Under the pieces are notes generated by a model. It searched no databases. It was given only the letters and a program-made list of their open reading frames with translations, and was not told the origin of the DNA. The position numbers were made by a program, and so were the translations under genes. A DNA stretch of 64,000 nt from Molanna angustata (Eukaryota; Arthropoda; Insecta; Trichoptera; Molannidae), in contig OY754981.1 in the NCBI GenBank assembly GCA_963576475.1, forward strand, positions 20,929,683 through 20,993,682. The letters are read 5' to 3'. Positions 22,324-33,922 of the stretch are shown piece after piece (positions within the stretch are counted from its first letter, which is position 1; every line of letters begins with the position of its first letter).

Positions 22324-25257
22324 ATGGACAACTTTGGTTACAAAGAGCCCAGGGTGGGGGTAGGAAACAAACCATCCAGGAGAGCACGTTCCAAAAAGTC
22401 CGTCAGCATGTATTCTGGAGCTCCAGAGGAACTACCACTTTCCTCAAAGTACAAAAGCTACGCTGCTAACAGTGTCCGATGGCGAGGAGCACCGGATACA
22501 ATAATCGACCAGGAGATGCCTTCGGATGATTTCGAGTACATGGTAGTCGGACCTTCACCACCTGCAGAAAGTGCTCCTAATATGTATGATAGTTTTGAAG
22601 AACCGGCCACAGAGCTCAGTGTACAGGTCTGTGCGGATTCGATACGCCAAGCCCTTCTTGAACAAGCTCGTCTACTTGCTATCCGCACGTCTCTCTTCGA
22701 CGATATTGAATCTCCAACGTTCACAGCGGAAGCTGCTTTTAACACATTTGAATCTGCTCCCAAACCAGAGAAAAATATTTGTTTTCTATGGGCAGTATTC
22801 AACAAGAGAAGAGACTTATTGGATGCCATGTTACGTGCAGGAGCCGACCTTCATTATCATGACTCAGGAGGAATGTCAGCTATTCATCTTAGTTCCTTTA
22901 CCGGATGTGTAGCATGTACAGCATTTCTTATTTCCAAAGGTGCGGATGTTAACGGACAGTCAAAATGTTTCAGCCCCCTTCATTGTGCTGCTTTTGGGAA
23001 TAATCCAGAAACGGCCAAATTGTTGATAAATAATGGTGCGTTAGTTTCCTTGGCTACGAAAAAAACCAATTGCGAAGAAAATGTTCTACATTGTGCGGTC
23101 AGAGCTAATGCTATCGAATGTTTACAACTTTTTATCGCCGAGGGCGTCGACGTGAACTCGATCGAACCCAGTGGCATGAATCCGATTCACCTGGCTGCTG
23201 ATTTGGGTATGACTCAGTGCTTAGAGCTATTGCTTATTAGTCCCGGGGCGGACGTTAATTCTAGAACAAGAATTAGAGATAAGGAATCCACCGCGTTACA
23301 CCTTGCTGCTGATGAGGGCAATGCGGACTGTGTTGAATTATTGTTAAGTAAGGGAGCAGATGTCAAACTAAAAAATCATAGAGGATTTACTGCGTTACAT
23401 TTGGCAGCTAGATCGTCTAGTTTAGAATGCGTGGAATCTTTATTGAGGATTGGAAATGCGAATGCAAACGATGAAGATTACGATAAACGAACGCCACTTC
23501 ACGCAGCTATCGGGAAATCTGAGAGTGCATTTGACATTATCGAAACATTGATCAGTTGGGGGGCTAATGTAAACCAAAAAGATGAATATGGTTTCACACC
23601 GTTACATTTGGCATCTTTGGATGGATTGTCGCATTGCGTCGAAACATTGATATTTCACGGCGCTGACGTCACAACTAAATCTAAAAAAGGAAATTCAGCG
23701 CTGAACGTGATAACGAGAAAAACACCGGCGTCGATGGCGATGATAACGCAAAAATTAGATTGTGCCATAACATTACATCATTCTCAAGATTCAAACAACA
23801 GAGAAGTTGAATTGGAACTAGATTTTAGGAACATATTGCAACATTGCCATCCCAGAGAAATTAGTTATCTCAATACGTTCGTTGACGAAGGACAAAAGGA
23901 AATTTTACTACATCCGCTTTGCTCGGCATTTTTATACATCAAATGGGAGAAAATAAGGAAGTACTATATCGCGAGATTATTTTTTTGTTTCATGTTTGTG
24001 TTGTTTTTGACATTGTACGTCTTGACCGCTCTTGCCCACAACTGTTACAATGGCAGTCAGGACAGAGAGGAAACGATCCAAGAACAAGAACTGTGTCAAA
24101 AGCAATCGATTTTGGGAGATCTTCTGCGTAAAAATCCGTTCGTGATCGAAATGCAGTGGTGGGTTTTGGCGGCAATAACGATCTTTGAAATATTTAGGAA
24201 GGTGTACGGTATAGCGGGATATTCCACGGTGAGGCAATACTTGACGCAGCCAGAGAATATAATAGAATGGTTTGTGATTGTGAGTGTGTTTTTGATATCG
24301 TACATTTATACTAATAGCACGTACACTTGGCAGAATCACGTGGGGGCCTTCGCAGTACTGGCCGGTTGGACCAATCTTATGCTCATGATAGGACAATTGC
24401 CCGTTTTCGGTTCGTACGTAGCGATGTATCAGAAAGTTCAAAAGGAATTCGCCAAGCTTTTCATGGCGTATTCATGCATCTTAATTGGATTTACGATCAG
24501 TTTTTGCGTCATATTTCCTGACTCGTCGTCGTTTGCTAATCCTTTTATGGGGTTCATTACGGTGCTAACTATGATGATTGGCGAATTAGATTTGAGTTTG
24601 CTCCTGAACGATCCCAAGGGTAACGATCCTCCATTTTTGTTAGAAATATCCGCTCAAATAACTTACGTATTGTTTCTTATGTTTGTCACGGTGGTGTTGA
24701 TGAATTTGTTGGTCGGTATCGCCGTTCACGACATTCAAGGACTGAGAAAAACGGCGGGTCTTTCGAAATTAGTGAGACAGACCAAACTAATTTCTTACAT
24801 GGAATTAGCTTTATTTAACGCGTATTTACCTAAATTTCTATTGCGTATGCTGCATTGGTCCGCTCTCGTTTCTCCGCAGGCCTATAGGGTAGTTTTGAGC
24901 GTAAAACCGTTGAATCCCGGAGAGAAGAGGTTACCGCGGGATATCATGATGGCCGCTTATGACGTCGCCAAGTCTAGAAAACATTATGGTCATACCATTT
25001 CATCCAAGGGCTCGTCAGCTACATATCACTCGTTCAGGAGGTACGATAATAACAACGAGACTGGTATGTCGGAATATTCTTACGATTCTGGAATGTGTGC
25101 CTTACAAATGAAAGTGGACGAAGGGAACGAACGAATTGATTTCTTGAATAACGAAATAAAAGAGATGAAAGAAATGTTAAAAAATCAACAACTTCTGTTG
25201 CTAAAGTTTACAAATTCGTTACCCTTAGAGACAGTGGAAAATTCGACAAACTGTTGA
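22324..25257 (+). CDS. pyx: TRPA-family cation channel, pyrexia type (pyx1)
   Basis: A 977-residue, uninterrupted coding region with Drosophila Pyrexia-like architecture. Pyrexia is a heat-gated TRPA cation channel of the plasma membrane. Seen here: a charged N-terminus with the block DDFEYMVVGPSPPAESAPN (68-87); eight or nine ankyrin repeats (about 150-460) with GADVN and TALHLAA signatures; six membrane segments (S1 about 551-572, S2 608-624, S3 646-664, S4 672-690, S5 710-732, S6 775-800); pore filter MIGELD (751-756) with acidic Glu754; the TRP-domain region after S6 (VGIAVHDIQGLRK); and a C-terminal coiled coil (about 930-962). Possible N-glycosylation sites lie at NGS (576) and NST (664) in extracellular loops. 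The start is chosen from the AAAATGG context after the UTR splice acceptor; no upstream in-frame ATG extends it. The coding region has no intron. Confidence is high for TRPA and for the pyrexia subfamily. Confidence 0.95.
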   Translation: MDNFGYKEPRVGVGNKPSRRARSKKSVSMYSGAPEELPLSSKYKSYAANSVRWRGAPDTIIDQEMPSDDFEYMVVGPSPPAESAPNMYDSFEEPATELSVQVCADSIRQALLEQARLLAIRTSLFDDIESPTFTAEAAFNTFESAPKPEKNICFLWAVFNKRRDLLDAMLRAGADLHYHDSGGMSAIHLSSFTGCVACTAFLISKGADVNGQSKCFSPLHCAAFGNNPETAKLLINNGALVSLATKKTNCEENVLHCAVRANAIECLQLFIAEGVDVNSIEPSGMNPIHLAADLGMTQCLELLLISPGADVNSRTRIRDKESTALHLAADEGNADCVELLLSKGADVKLKNHRGFTALHLAARSSSLECVESLLRIGNANANDEDYDKRTPLHAAIGKSESAFDIIETLISWGANVNQKDEYGFTPLHLASLDGLSHCVETLIFHGADVTTKSKKGNSALNVITRKTPASMAMITQKLDCAITLHHSQDSNNREVELELDFRNILQHCHPREISYLNTFVDEGQKEILLHPLCSAFLYIKWEKIRKYYIARLFFCFMFVLFLTLYVLTALAHNCYNGSQDREETIQEQELCQKQSILGDLLRKNPFVIEMQWWVLAAITIFEIFRKVYGIAGYSTVRQYLTQPENIIEWFVIVSVFLISYIYTNSTYTWQNHVGAFAVLAGWTNLMLMIGQLPVFGSYVAMYQKVQKEFAKLFMAYSCILIGFTISFCVIFPDSSSFANPFMGFITVLTMMIGELDLSLLLNDPKGNDPPFLLEISAQITYVLFLMFVTVVLMNLLVGIAVHDIQGLRKTAGLSKLVRQTKLISYMELALFNAYLPKFLLRMLHWSALVSPQAYRVVLSVKPLNPGEKRLPRDIMMAAYDVAKSRKHYGHTISSKGSSATYHSFRRYDNNNETGMSEYSYDSGMCALQMKVDEGNERIDFLNNEIKEMKEMLKNQQLLLLKFTNSLPLETVENSTNC

Positions 25258-25402
25258 CAAGAATTTTCACGCTTGTGCATGTAATATATTTCTTGAAAAA
25301 AATACGTATTATTTGAGTCAAGTGATTTTTTTAATAGCGTTATGTTGTTCATAAGAAATAAGATAAATGATCAAATTTACTTGTGATATTTTTTTTATCA
25401 AA

Positions 25403-25408
25403 AATAAA
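25403..25408 (+). terminator. Candidate poly(A) signal of pyx1
   Basis: The first AATAAA downstream of the stop codon, 146 nt beyond it. Further AATAAA hexamers occur, for example at 26175, so a longer 3' UTR is also possible. The very AT-rich composition makes chance matches likely. Confidence 0.4.
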
Positions 25409-28266
25409 ACATTTGTTTTAAATGTGCTATTAAATAGTGACATATTTTTATGGAGGTAATTTTAAAATGTTTTGCATATTACTACCCCAAATCAATTTTT
25501 AAATAGAGTCATTCCATATGAATTTCTATACAAACTAGTCAATTGTTAGTTTTTAAAGGATGCATATTGCATATATTATGTATTTAAAAAAGTATGTTGT
25601 ATATTTGATGAATTTAGAGTTTTGTTTATAATATATCATAAATACAGTAACAATTTTATCTTTTTTTGTTTTTCTTATCGCTGAATTGGTATTTATTTAA
25701 TGTGTTTTATTTATTTTTTGTTTGCTTAACTTATTTTGTTTAATTTTTATTTTGTTTATCATTGTTAATTATCAGGTGAATACCTCATCAAGCACAAGAT
25801 TTTAATCTTTTTGACGAGGTACTGCAAAAATTTATAATAGTTAACGTCGCATTTCCTGCATATCATTTAATATTCTATATTAATTTATCGGTGTCTTAAT
25901 TCTCTTTATTTGTTATTAAATAAGATTGATATATTTTATCACATTTTATTATATATAGTTTAATTTTAAATTTCAATAATCCTTCTTTATAAATATTTGA
26001 ATGATTAAAATAATATTTAAAAATCTATAAATTATGTATAATATGGTACGTGACTGTAATTTTTTATTATATTTCCTTATGTATTTCTGATAAATTTTAG
26101 TTTTTATAATTAATTGTTGCAATGAAATTAAGATATGTAACTACATGTTATAACTTATTTAGCAATTGTATTAAAATAAACGTTTGTGAATGCATTTTAT
26201 TCCTATTTTTCTAGAGAATTTTACATGTTCTTGTTATATTTTTCTAGAAGAGTATTTGGTATTGAAGCTTTATGAAAGGTTGGTGATATTTGTGCTGTGT
26301 TATGACATTTATTATAATAATTTACTTTGTATTTTTAGGTTATAATTTCTATAATGTTTTTAAGTAGCCAACCTAACTATCGCTTAGTACCTACATTGGT
26401 TTATTTTTAGGTTTTCTTAACAATATTTTATTTTAATATAATATTTATGTAAGTAGAATTAATACAAATCCGCCATTTTTAGGAGTCAAAAAAGGATGGC
26501 ATTTCATTTTAAGTCATGCCATATTTTTTCAATCAACATTGGCTATTTTAATTTATCCTTCTCACTTTTTAAAACTTATAATTTTTTTACAATCGTTTAA
26601 GAGAACATTTTTTAAGATTCTATCTTAACACATCTTTTTTAACATTATCCCAATAACGATAACGATTTTGTTGTTCTTCTTTTTCTTTTTTTAGTCATTA
26701 TCTCATGTTATTTTTGCTTGTTATTTTGTACCCCCTTTTTGCTTTGTAATGTTGCTCATATTGTTTTGTTGTTCTTACCAAGCTTGATATATTATAATGT
26801 ACCTACATATGTAATATTTCACGAACAAATTCTTAATTGGAATATATTTATATTTAAATAATAATGTATACAATTGAAATTTGTATTCTGTGAATTCGTC
26901 AACAAGAATAAAAATAAAACTCTTCGAAAATATATCTGACTCAAAGTTTTTTATGTTTTAATAAGTCAAAGTTTGTTTTAGGTTAATATTTTTTCACAAT
27001 TAATTACGGATCTACGAAACTTCTATTTGATTTAGATTTATCTTTATTTTTTGCATTTTTATTTATGTTTATTATAAAGTTGATAATACGTGTCTATTAA
27101 AATATAATAATATTGTGTCAAAATACATATTTAGTTTGCCTATCGATATTTGTTTTGAAATTTTATGTATAATTGTAAAATAAACCATGCATTTTTATCC
27201 AAAATATATTTTGTTATTGAAAACTAAACACGTTTGAAAGTATTTGGGTGTATACATTTAATTTAATGATGAAAATATAGCGTAAATTAAATTTATTTTC
27301 TTTAAACTTACTTACTTACTTCCGATGGCCATACAACTCCGGTAGAGCTTTTGCCTCCTGAACAATAGCTTTTCAAGCCTTCCTTTCTTCCTTATTTTAT
27401 ATGTCAAAATGTATCCTTTTTATACTTTCTTATTAATAAAATTTACTTACTTACTTATTTTTCTTTAAACGAATTGTCAAAATCATTAAATAATTTTTAT
27501 AACAATAGAAGAGTCAATTACAGTTTCAGATAATTCATTAATGTTTTGTTTATAAGTAAAATTAATATTCTAATACTAGATGGTTTTTTCTACTCGGAAT
27601 CCTTATTAAAAGTATATAAATTAGAATAAACATCAATTTACCTATTATTGAAAAAAAGGCATTTAGGGTTTTTAAATTATTATATAAATAATGGACGTAC
27701 CTATCTATATATTTTATAATTTATAGTGAATCTAAAATAATAATAAAATTATTTTTTCAGAATGAAAATTTCGTCATATTTTATTTGTTATGTATTTGTT
27801 TTTAATTATACTTATTTGTTGTATAATATAATCAGTGTAATCTAAGAAATATACAGTATATTCGTATATAATATGTACCTACGTATACAGGGGAATGTGA
27901 TTTTCAAGAACAAAAGATTTTTTAGTTGATATAAGTTTTCAAGTTTTTCATTTCTATAATGTATTTTATTTATAAACTTAAAGACATTAAAATATTGAAA
28001 ATATAAAAAATATTCTTTTTCGTTTAATTATTTTATGTCAATATTAATTATTTGTTCGATTATGATCATTTCCTATCTCTTGGTATTCTATTGGTATTTA
28101 CTGATATTGGACCAAGGAAGAACTACTTATGATTGTTGATTTTTCAAATTGTATTATAAAAAAAAATTGAATATTTTTATATGCCGTTAAATAATACAGC
28201 TATATTTTTAATATTAGATTGCTCGTATCGTTATTAAGGGTTATAATGTGGGTCGTTTTTTAAACC
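25409..28266. other. AT-rich 3' flank of pyx1, no gene seen
   Basis: Long AT-rich stretch, in part probably pyx1 3' UTR. Near 27308-27400 is a short retroelement-like tail (TTACTTACTTACTTCCGATGG and onward) and a second (TTAC)n run near 27445. Otherwise nothing recognisable. Confidence 0.5.
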
Positions 28267-28499
28267 TCGTTTTTTAACATAAATACAAAATACATCGCAG
28301 TAATATTCTTGAATATATTTATTCCACTTCCAAGTAACAATGTGGTAATTCCTCGTAAAAGAGTTGTTTTCCCTACAAACTCAACGTGTCCTAGACATCA
28401 GTGTAGTAAACTTAGCATGTAGACACTACAAATTTAAAAATTAGTATAAATCTATATTATAAATTTGAATGTTTGTATGTATCTATGTATGTGTTGAAT

Positions 28500-29110
28500 G
28501 CGCTCCTAAACCGCTCATCCGATTGCGAGGAAACTTTGGTGAACTGTCGAGAGTATACCAGGGATGGTTTCTGGATCAAAATTTTTTTTTTCTTCTTCTT
28601 CTTCATCGAGTATTAGGTCATTTTACCTATGAAGATGGACTATCCTGGGAACCGTTCATCCGATTGCAATGAAACTTTGGTGAATTATCGAACGTATACC
28701 CAGGATGATTTCTGGATTTAAAAAAAATTCTTCTTCTTCTTCTTCATCGGGTATCAGGTCATTTTACCTATGAAGGTGGACTATACTGAGAACCGTTCAT
28801 CCAATTGCAATGAAACTTTGGTGAATTGTCGAGCGTATGACCGGGATAGTTTCTGGATTAAAATTTTTTTCTTCTTCTTCTTCATCGGGTATCAGATCAT
28901 TTTACCTATGAAGGTGGACTATCCTGGGAACCGTTCATTCAATTTCAATGAAACTTTGATGAATCTTCGAGTGTATGCCCGGGATGGTTTCTGGATTAAA
29001 AAAAATTCTTCTTCTTCTTCTTCATCGGGTATCAGATCATTTTACCGATAAAGGTGGACTATCCTGAGAACCGTTCATTCGATCCCAATGAAACTTTGGT
29101 GAATTGTCGA
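28500..29110. repeat. Tandem array, unit about 140 bp, inside Helitron
   Basis: AAACTTTGGTGAA and related words recur at 28531, 28672, 28813, 28951 and 29091, giving periods of 141, 141, 138 and 140. Each unit contains a CTTCTTCTTCTTCATCG run, 'TTTTACCTATGAAGGTGGAC' and 'GAACCGTTCATCC'. Confidence 0.9.
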
Positions 29111-29130
29111 GCGTATGACCGGGACCTACT

Positions 29131-29544
29131 GAAGGGACGGGAGGTAATGAAGGGACGGGAGGTAATGAAGGGACGGGAGGTAATGAAGGGGAGGGAGGTA
29201 CTGAAGGGTCTGAAGGGACGGGAGTAACTGAAGGGACGGGAGTAACTGAAGGGATGGGAGTAACTGAAGGGACGGGAGTAACATAAGGGACGGGAGTAAC
29301 CGAAGGGACGGGAGTAACCGAAGGGACGGGAGTAACCGAAGGGACGGGAGTAACCGAAGGGACGGGAGTAACCGAAGGGACGGGAGTAACCGAAGGCACG
29401 GGAGTAACCGAAGGGACGGGAGGTACTGAAGGGACGGGAGGTACTGAAGGGACGGGAGGTACTGAAGGGACGGGAGGTACTGAAGAGACGGGAAGTATTG
29501 AAGGAATGGGAGGTATTGAAGAGTCTGAAGCGACGGGTGGTTAT
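29131..29544. repeat. 18-bp minisatellite, about 23 units, inside Helitron
   Basis: Unit GAAGGGACGGGAGTAACY or GAAGGGACGGGAGGTAMT. Two variant blocks (GGTAAT/GGTACT outside, GTAAC inside) form a roughly symmetrical arrangement. Because the period is a multiple of three, all frames stay open and create repetitive 'PSVTPV' or 'SRPFGY' frames. These are by-products, not genes. Confidence 0.9.
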
Positions 29545-29780
29545 GGAGGACGATTTATAATTATACAGGCAATACGAAGTTTGCCGGGGGTTCACTAGTA
29601 TATATTAAAAATTAATTTGTTACATATTTATAAACTTTGTTGAGTTTGTAGGAAAAACAACAACTCTGTTACGAGGAATTATCACATTGTTACTTTAAAA
29701 GAAGTGGAATATTATATTCAAGATTATTATTGTTTTTAATAAACGTTTACTACTGCAATGGATTTTGTATTTATGTTAAA

Positions 29781-30487
29781 ACGAGAGGGTTGTGGCCAAC
29801 GCTAAACTCCTCACTAACAAGTCATTCTATAAAGTATTCAAATTTTGTATGGAAAATATTCAGCATTTTTATGAAATGAGTTTGTTAAATTATTTTTATT
29901 TTAAATATTTTATTATAAAAATTTTATAACTCTTCAATACCATTTTATGAAAGTGATGTGCCTTTTTACCAATTTGAAAATTAATAATATCGATTTTTCA
30001 GTTTCCTGAACTTGGGGTCCATTCGAAATGTTTGACAGTTAAGAAAATTAAGAAGCACTGCCCCCCTAGACAACATGCCATTAAAGCTAAGCGTTATATC
30101 GCTAAGCGATAGAAATGTATGAAATTTGTGGCTGTCACGTGTTGTCATAGCGACCAATTTCATACATTTACTATCGCTTAGCGATATAACGCTTAGCTTA
30201 AATGACACGTTGTCTAGGTCCCCTGATCAGATATCTTTCAGAATCTAATGGCGTCTAATCAATTATTAGATATTTGCAAAATTTGAAAATAATCGAATGA
30301 GTGCCTACTTTAGTCTGTAAACGTAAAAGTAAAATAAACACGCCGTACATAGAACAAAGCACATGGCACACACACACAGATACATTGTGATGAAACTTTC
30401 AGAGTACAATCACAACATGATAATCTGCATTAAAAAATACCCTTAAAAATTGCGAAATCAACGCTCCCTTTGGGTTAGTGAGGAGTA
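29781..30487 (-). mobile_element. Helentron-like element family H2, copy c, with nested MITE
   Basis: Same termini as copy a: plus-strand ACGAGAGGGTTGTGGCCAAC at the left and GGGTTAGTGAGGAGTA at the right, with internal CA tract (30367-30380). Interrupted by a palindromic MITE at 30061-30222. Confidence 0.6.
30061..30222. mobile_element. Palindromic MITE nested in H2-c
   Basis: The ends share CCTAGACAAC in inverted orientation. Just inside, GCTAAGCGTTATATCGCTAA and onward pairs with its complement near 30165-30200, leaving only a short unpaired centre. Comparison with H2-b, where GCACTGATCAG is continuous in the inverse orientation, shows the insertion site and a CTG on each side (30058-30060 and 30223-30225). 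Confidence 0.7.
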
Positions 30488-31439
30488 AAATTGAGGTATT
30501 GACGTAATTAATTATAAAGGATTTTTTTTTTCTTGAGGGACAAAATTAGCTGCATTAAATTTGAAAACGACCCACGTAACGTTTCGTATTTAATTTATTG
30601 AAAATTTCCATTACATCCTATAGAAGTTCGTCGGAGTAGTCTGGAGAGACTAAAGATATTACGCAACTTGTATAACATGTTTTTTTTTTATTTTATAAGT
30701 TCTGGAGACTTATGCGATCTTAATTATTATTATTTGAAATTTCAAGCCAATTTCCACTATACAAAAAAACTGCAAATATTAAGTAAATCCCATGATGTTT
30801 GTCGTCTTTCAAATCTTTCCAAACTTAAAACTATTAAAAACTGTGTTTCCTCTGAGAATCGATCCCGGGTACTTTTGACTCATGAGTCAGATATCTAACA
30901 AAAAAAATCAATGTTTAAGTGATCCGTCTCAGAACAGGTTTTCCTAGTGAGACGTGGAGCGAAAAATGTATTGTAAGTCATGTATTTTGTATAATAAACG
31001 TTTAGTTGCGGGCACTGAAACTGAACTGATACTATGATGGTACATCCAGTCAAACCGTTGCTCTGTGCCATTAAATTTACTATATCGAAACATTTTATTA
31101 CCAACAATTGTGATGCCATCATGTTAACCACTTTCTTTCATTAATAAAATTATTTAATGTAAATAGATAATTAGATATATAAGATATTGAGCAACTATGA
31201 AATTGTTAATGTATTTTACACGTAATGTAGTTTTTGCACTATTAATTATAATATAGTATGTAGCAATCAAAATTCTGTACATATTATTATTATCAAAAAT
31301 AAATTTTGTTATACCTAATACTCGTGTTTTTTTTTATTATATATGTGAGTAAAAAGTGTTAAAAAAATAAAGTATAGCAACATACAAGCTAAAAATAGAT
31401 AGTTTATATATTTAAATAAAATAAAATATTTATTTATAT
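30488..31439. other. Intergenic, no gene seen
   Basis: AT-rich. A B-box-like GGGATCGATTCTC on the minus strand near 30850-30900 suggests a SINE fragment related to 37665-37860. The frames at 30668-30898 and 30895-31131 have no recognised domain. Confidence 0.45.
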
Positions 31440-32222
31440 AATTTATGTACATGTGTACAAAGGCAGGTTTATTGCCATTAGGCAATTTCTTCCAACCAAC
31501 CCGAGCAACGTAAAGTCTCTTAGTTAAATTGGTACAGTACTAATTAAGTGAGAAATAAATTGATAAAAAATAACATAAAAGAGTAAGAAATATAAAAAAA
31601 ATTACAAAGAGAAAAAAATGAAAAGAGAGTTTAAAAATAAAAGAATAATAAAAATAACACTGATCATAGCAATGAGGAAAAGGAGGTTACGGAAGGATAT
31701 AGAAGGAATTTAGGAACTATTTGACAAATAAAGTTTTTTTAATTTACCTTTAAATATTTGAATGGATTGAGATGACGTTACTTCATCACTTATGCCATTC
31801 CATAGTCTAGCTGATTGTACTTGAAAAGAGGAGCTGAAAACTTCTGTATTGTGAATGGGGATAGCTAGTGTAGTACGTTCAGCAGATCGAAGGGATAGGC
31901 CGTGACTTGACAAGAAAACGACGTTATTTTTTAAATATTGTGGTGAATAGGGATCATAAATAGTCTTATAAAGTAATGAAAGAATGTGAATGTTACGACG
32001 ATCTCGTATCTTTGGCCAACGAAGTATATTTCTAAAAGTCGAAACATGATCATATTTTTTAAGATTGTAAATGAACCGTATACAGACATTCTGTAATCGT
32101 TCCAGTTTATTTAATAATTCTTGATTGGCATCCAGATAACACACATCACCGTAATCAAGCAATGGAAGAAGTAAGGATTGAGCTAATGTAATTTTACAAT
32201 GTATTGGAAGAAAGTTCTTCAA
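31440..32222 (-). pseudogene. CR1-like retrotransposon, 5'-truncated, with open C-terminal RT frame
   Basis: A 170-codon minus-strand frame (31710-32222) encodes LAQSLLLPLLDYGDVCYLDA, then LLNKLERLQNVCIRFIYNLK, then RDRRNIHILSLLYKTIY and LWNGISDEV. This is the region after the polymerase domain ('LDYGDVVY..L...L..KLQRLQN..IRFI') of CR1-type elements. The 3' UTR carries the GGTTGGTTGGAAGAAATTGC and GGCAATAAACC tail also seen at 1150-1765, ending in an AT-rich TAAA-type tail. Unlike the copy at 1305 it is open over its whole remaining length, but it lacks endonuclease and catalytic domains. Confidence 0.75.
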
Positions 32223-32268
32223 TCTATTGAGAGAATGGATATTATAAAACAGAGTTTTACTGTAGTAT

Positions 32269-32625
32269 ATATCTTAGTTTCTAACCACGTTGAGTATTTT
32301 TATGCCATCTAGTTTCGGAGACGTAACCGCTTCTTCGTCCGGACAAACTTATACTAAAATTATAGTATAAGTATATAGATATATTACAAATATAGAAAAA
32401 ATTCTTGATATTAGTTCTATTGAAATTTATTTGATTATCGACCCGTTTCGTCCAAGGCACATCGTCAGAATAACGAAAAATTAAACTTAGTTATAGTATA
32501 AACTAAACATATAGTACAAACTAACAAAAATATAGTTATAGTATAAGTTTGTCCGCACGAAGGAGCGGTTACATCCCCGAAACTAGTTAGCATAAAAATA
32601 CTCAACGTGATTAGAAACTAAGATA
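32269..32625. mobile_element. MITE with about 90-bp terminal inverted repeats
   Basis: The left arm (ATCTTAGTTTCTAACCACGT... GGACAAACTTATACT) is matched in inverse orientation at the right end with a few mismatches. The centre contains TTGATTATCGACCCGTTTCG and CATCGTCAGAATAA, also found inverted at 35080-35230, which identifies a family. Confidence 0.7.
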
Positions 32626-33104
32626 TTTTATTTAATTATATCAGTTAAAATATGCCACAAAGAATTAGCAGCAAAGTATGAAGATAGATAATTTACACCC
32701 GGGTAGTTATTTCAACGGAATGGAATACCTGATGAATATATCGAAAGAAGAATTATGACAGGTAATAGAGTAGGTATATGGAGCACTAATCCCAGTCATA
32801 CGTAGGGCTACTCACGAAATTGATTAAAATAAGATTAAGATCAGCTTCAGACTTTAGCAATCTTTGTGGTTAAATTAATTGAATAATAATTTTAATTTAT
32901 ACAACTATTTATGACAATTTCATAAAACGTTGATATAATTAAATATTTTGTTTTGTAAATATCAACGTTTGGAAGACTTAGATTAGGTTATGCTCGAGTA
33001 CTGATTTATTCATTTTTGAGATTGATTCAATATAAGATTGATTAAAGAATGTGGAAATTGAGTAAACAAAATAAAGAAGGCCATTGTAATCAGAATGAAA
33101 CTGA
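32626..33104. other. Intergenic, no gene seen
   Basis: AT-rich spacer without open frames or repeat termini. Confidence 0.45.
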
Positions 33105-33357
33105 ATGCCCCGAGGTGGTTTAGGCATATTTAGAGAGAGAAAAACGGTTGAGATGTAGGTTGACTAAAAGGTGTTAGAAATGGAGTGAAAAGTTTGGGTC
33201 GCTCCAAAAAGAGATGGCATGACCATGTTAATGATATTTCGAAGGATGAAAGCGTAAGAAGCTTGAACATTCGGCGAGCAAGTATGAGACGATGCATGAA
33301 TGTAAATGAAGCAATAAATGTTCGCAAGGATAGAGGTGTATTGCGCTCGGTTTGTAT
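33105..33357 (+). pseudogene. Non-LTR retrotransposon 3' fragment (RWFGH family, copy 4)
   Basis: A nucleotide and partial protein match to 3848-4132: CCCCGAGGTGGTTTAGGCAT, then an open stretch SLGRSKKRWHDHVNDISKDE and MRRCMNVNEA. It stops short of the usual GATGGTATG end and runs into AT-rich DNA. Confidence 0.65.
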
Positions 33358-33391
33358 GTTTTTTATAAAAAAATCGGAAATTTATAAGAAA

Positions 33392-33922
33392 ACGAATGGG
33401 TTGTGGCCAACGCTAAACTTCTCACTAACAAGTTATTTAAATTTTGTATGGAAAATATTCTGCATTTTCATGAAATGAGTTTGTTAAATTATTTTTTTTA
33501 TTTAAACATATTATGAAAACTTGATAATTATTTAATGTCATTTTATGAGAGTGATGTGCCCTTTTCCAATTTAAAAATAAAAATTTTAAATTTTATTTTT
33601 TCTGAGCTTGGGGTCACTTTGAAAAATTTGAAAGTTAAAAAAATTGAGAAGCACTATTTAGATATCTTTCAAAATATAATGGAGTCTAAGCGAGTATTGG
33701 ATATACAAATTTTGAAAGGAATCGAATGAGTACTTTAGTCTACATTGTGACTACATACATTGTGTTGAAACTTTCAACCACTTTTTTAAGTCTACATACA
33801 TTGTGATGATACATTGTGGTTTTAGTCTACATACATTGTGATGAAACTTTCAGAATACAAACTCAGCATGATACTAGTTGATAAACTGCAATAAAAAAGC
33901 ATTAAAAATTGCGAAATCATAA
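33392..33922 (-). mobile_element. Helentron-like element family H2, copy d, truncated
   Basis: The left end AACGAATGGGTTGTGGCCAA and the interior match copy a up to the AATTGCGAAATCATAA block. The terminal GTTAGTGAGGAG is missing. The region 33735-33850 carries a local triplication of CTACATACATTGTGATGA-like words in place of the CA tract. Confidence 0.55.

Larger units (their letters stand above)
28451..29598 (+). mobile_element. Non-autonomous Helitron
   Basis: Begins TCTATATTATAAATTTGAATG and ends GCCGGGGGTTCACTAG, with A before the 5' TC and T after the 3' CTAG. These are the 5'-TC, 3'-CTRR and A|T insertion rules of classical Helitrons. The ends resemble a widespread insect family beginning 'TCTATAYTAATATTATAAA'. 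Internally it has five starts of a roughly 140-bp tandem unit (28531, 28672, 28813, 28951, 29091) and then an 18-bp GC-rich minisatellite. It lacks Rep/helicase coding sequence. Confidence 0.7.
28267..29782. repeat. Long inverted repeat whose interior holds a Helitron
   Basis: The arm at 28267-28385 is matched in inverse orientation by 29637-29782 with a few indels. Shared words include AACATAAATACAAAAT, TATTCCACTT, AAGTAACAATGTG and ACAAACTCAAC. Without the Helitron at 28451-29598, the two arms would be separated by only about 100 bp, so this was a compact foldback/MITE before the Helitron inserted. The right arm abuts H2 copy c at 29781. Confidence 0.65.

Noticed and set aside
22458..22829. 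123-codon minus-strand frame and the 113-codon plus-strand frame at 22571
   Set aside because: Both overlap the pyx1 N-terminal region in other frames and have no recognisable content.
23977..24441. 154-codon minus-strand frame opposite pyx1
   Set aside because: Antisense shadow of the conserved channel coding region; no domain, and the sense strand explains the conservation.
28531..29544. CRISPR-like array of regular repeats
   Set aside because: Repeats are directly abutting satellite units without spacers, in a eukaryotic Helitron.
29037..29595. Proline- and serine-rich repetitive proteins on the minus strand
   Set aside because: Produced by the 18-bp minisatellite, whose period keeps all frames open; located inside a non-coding Helitron.
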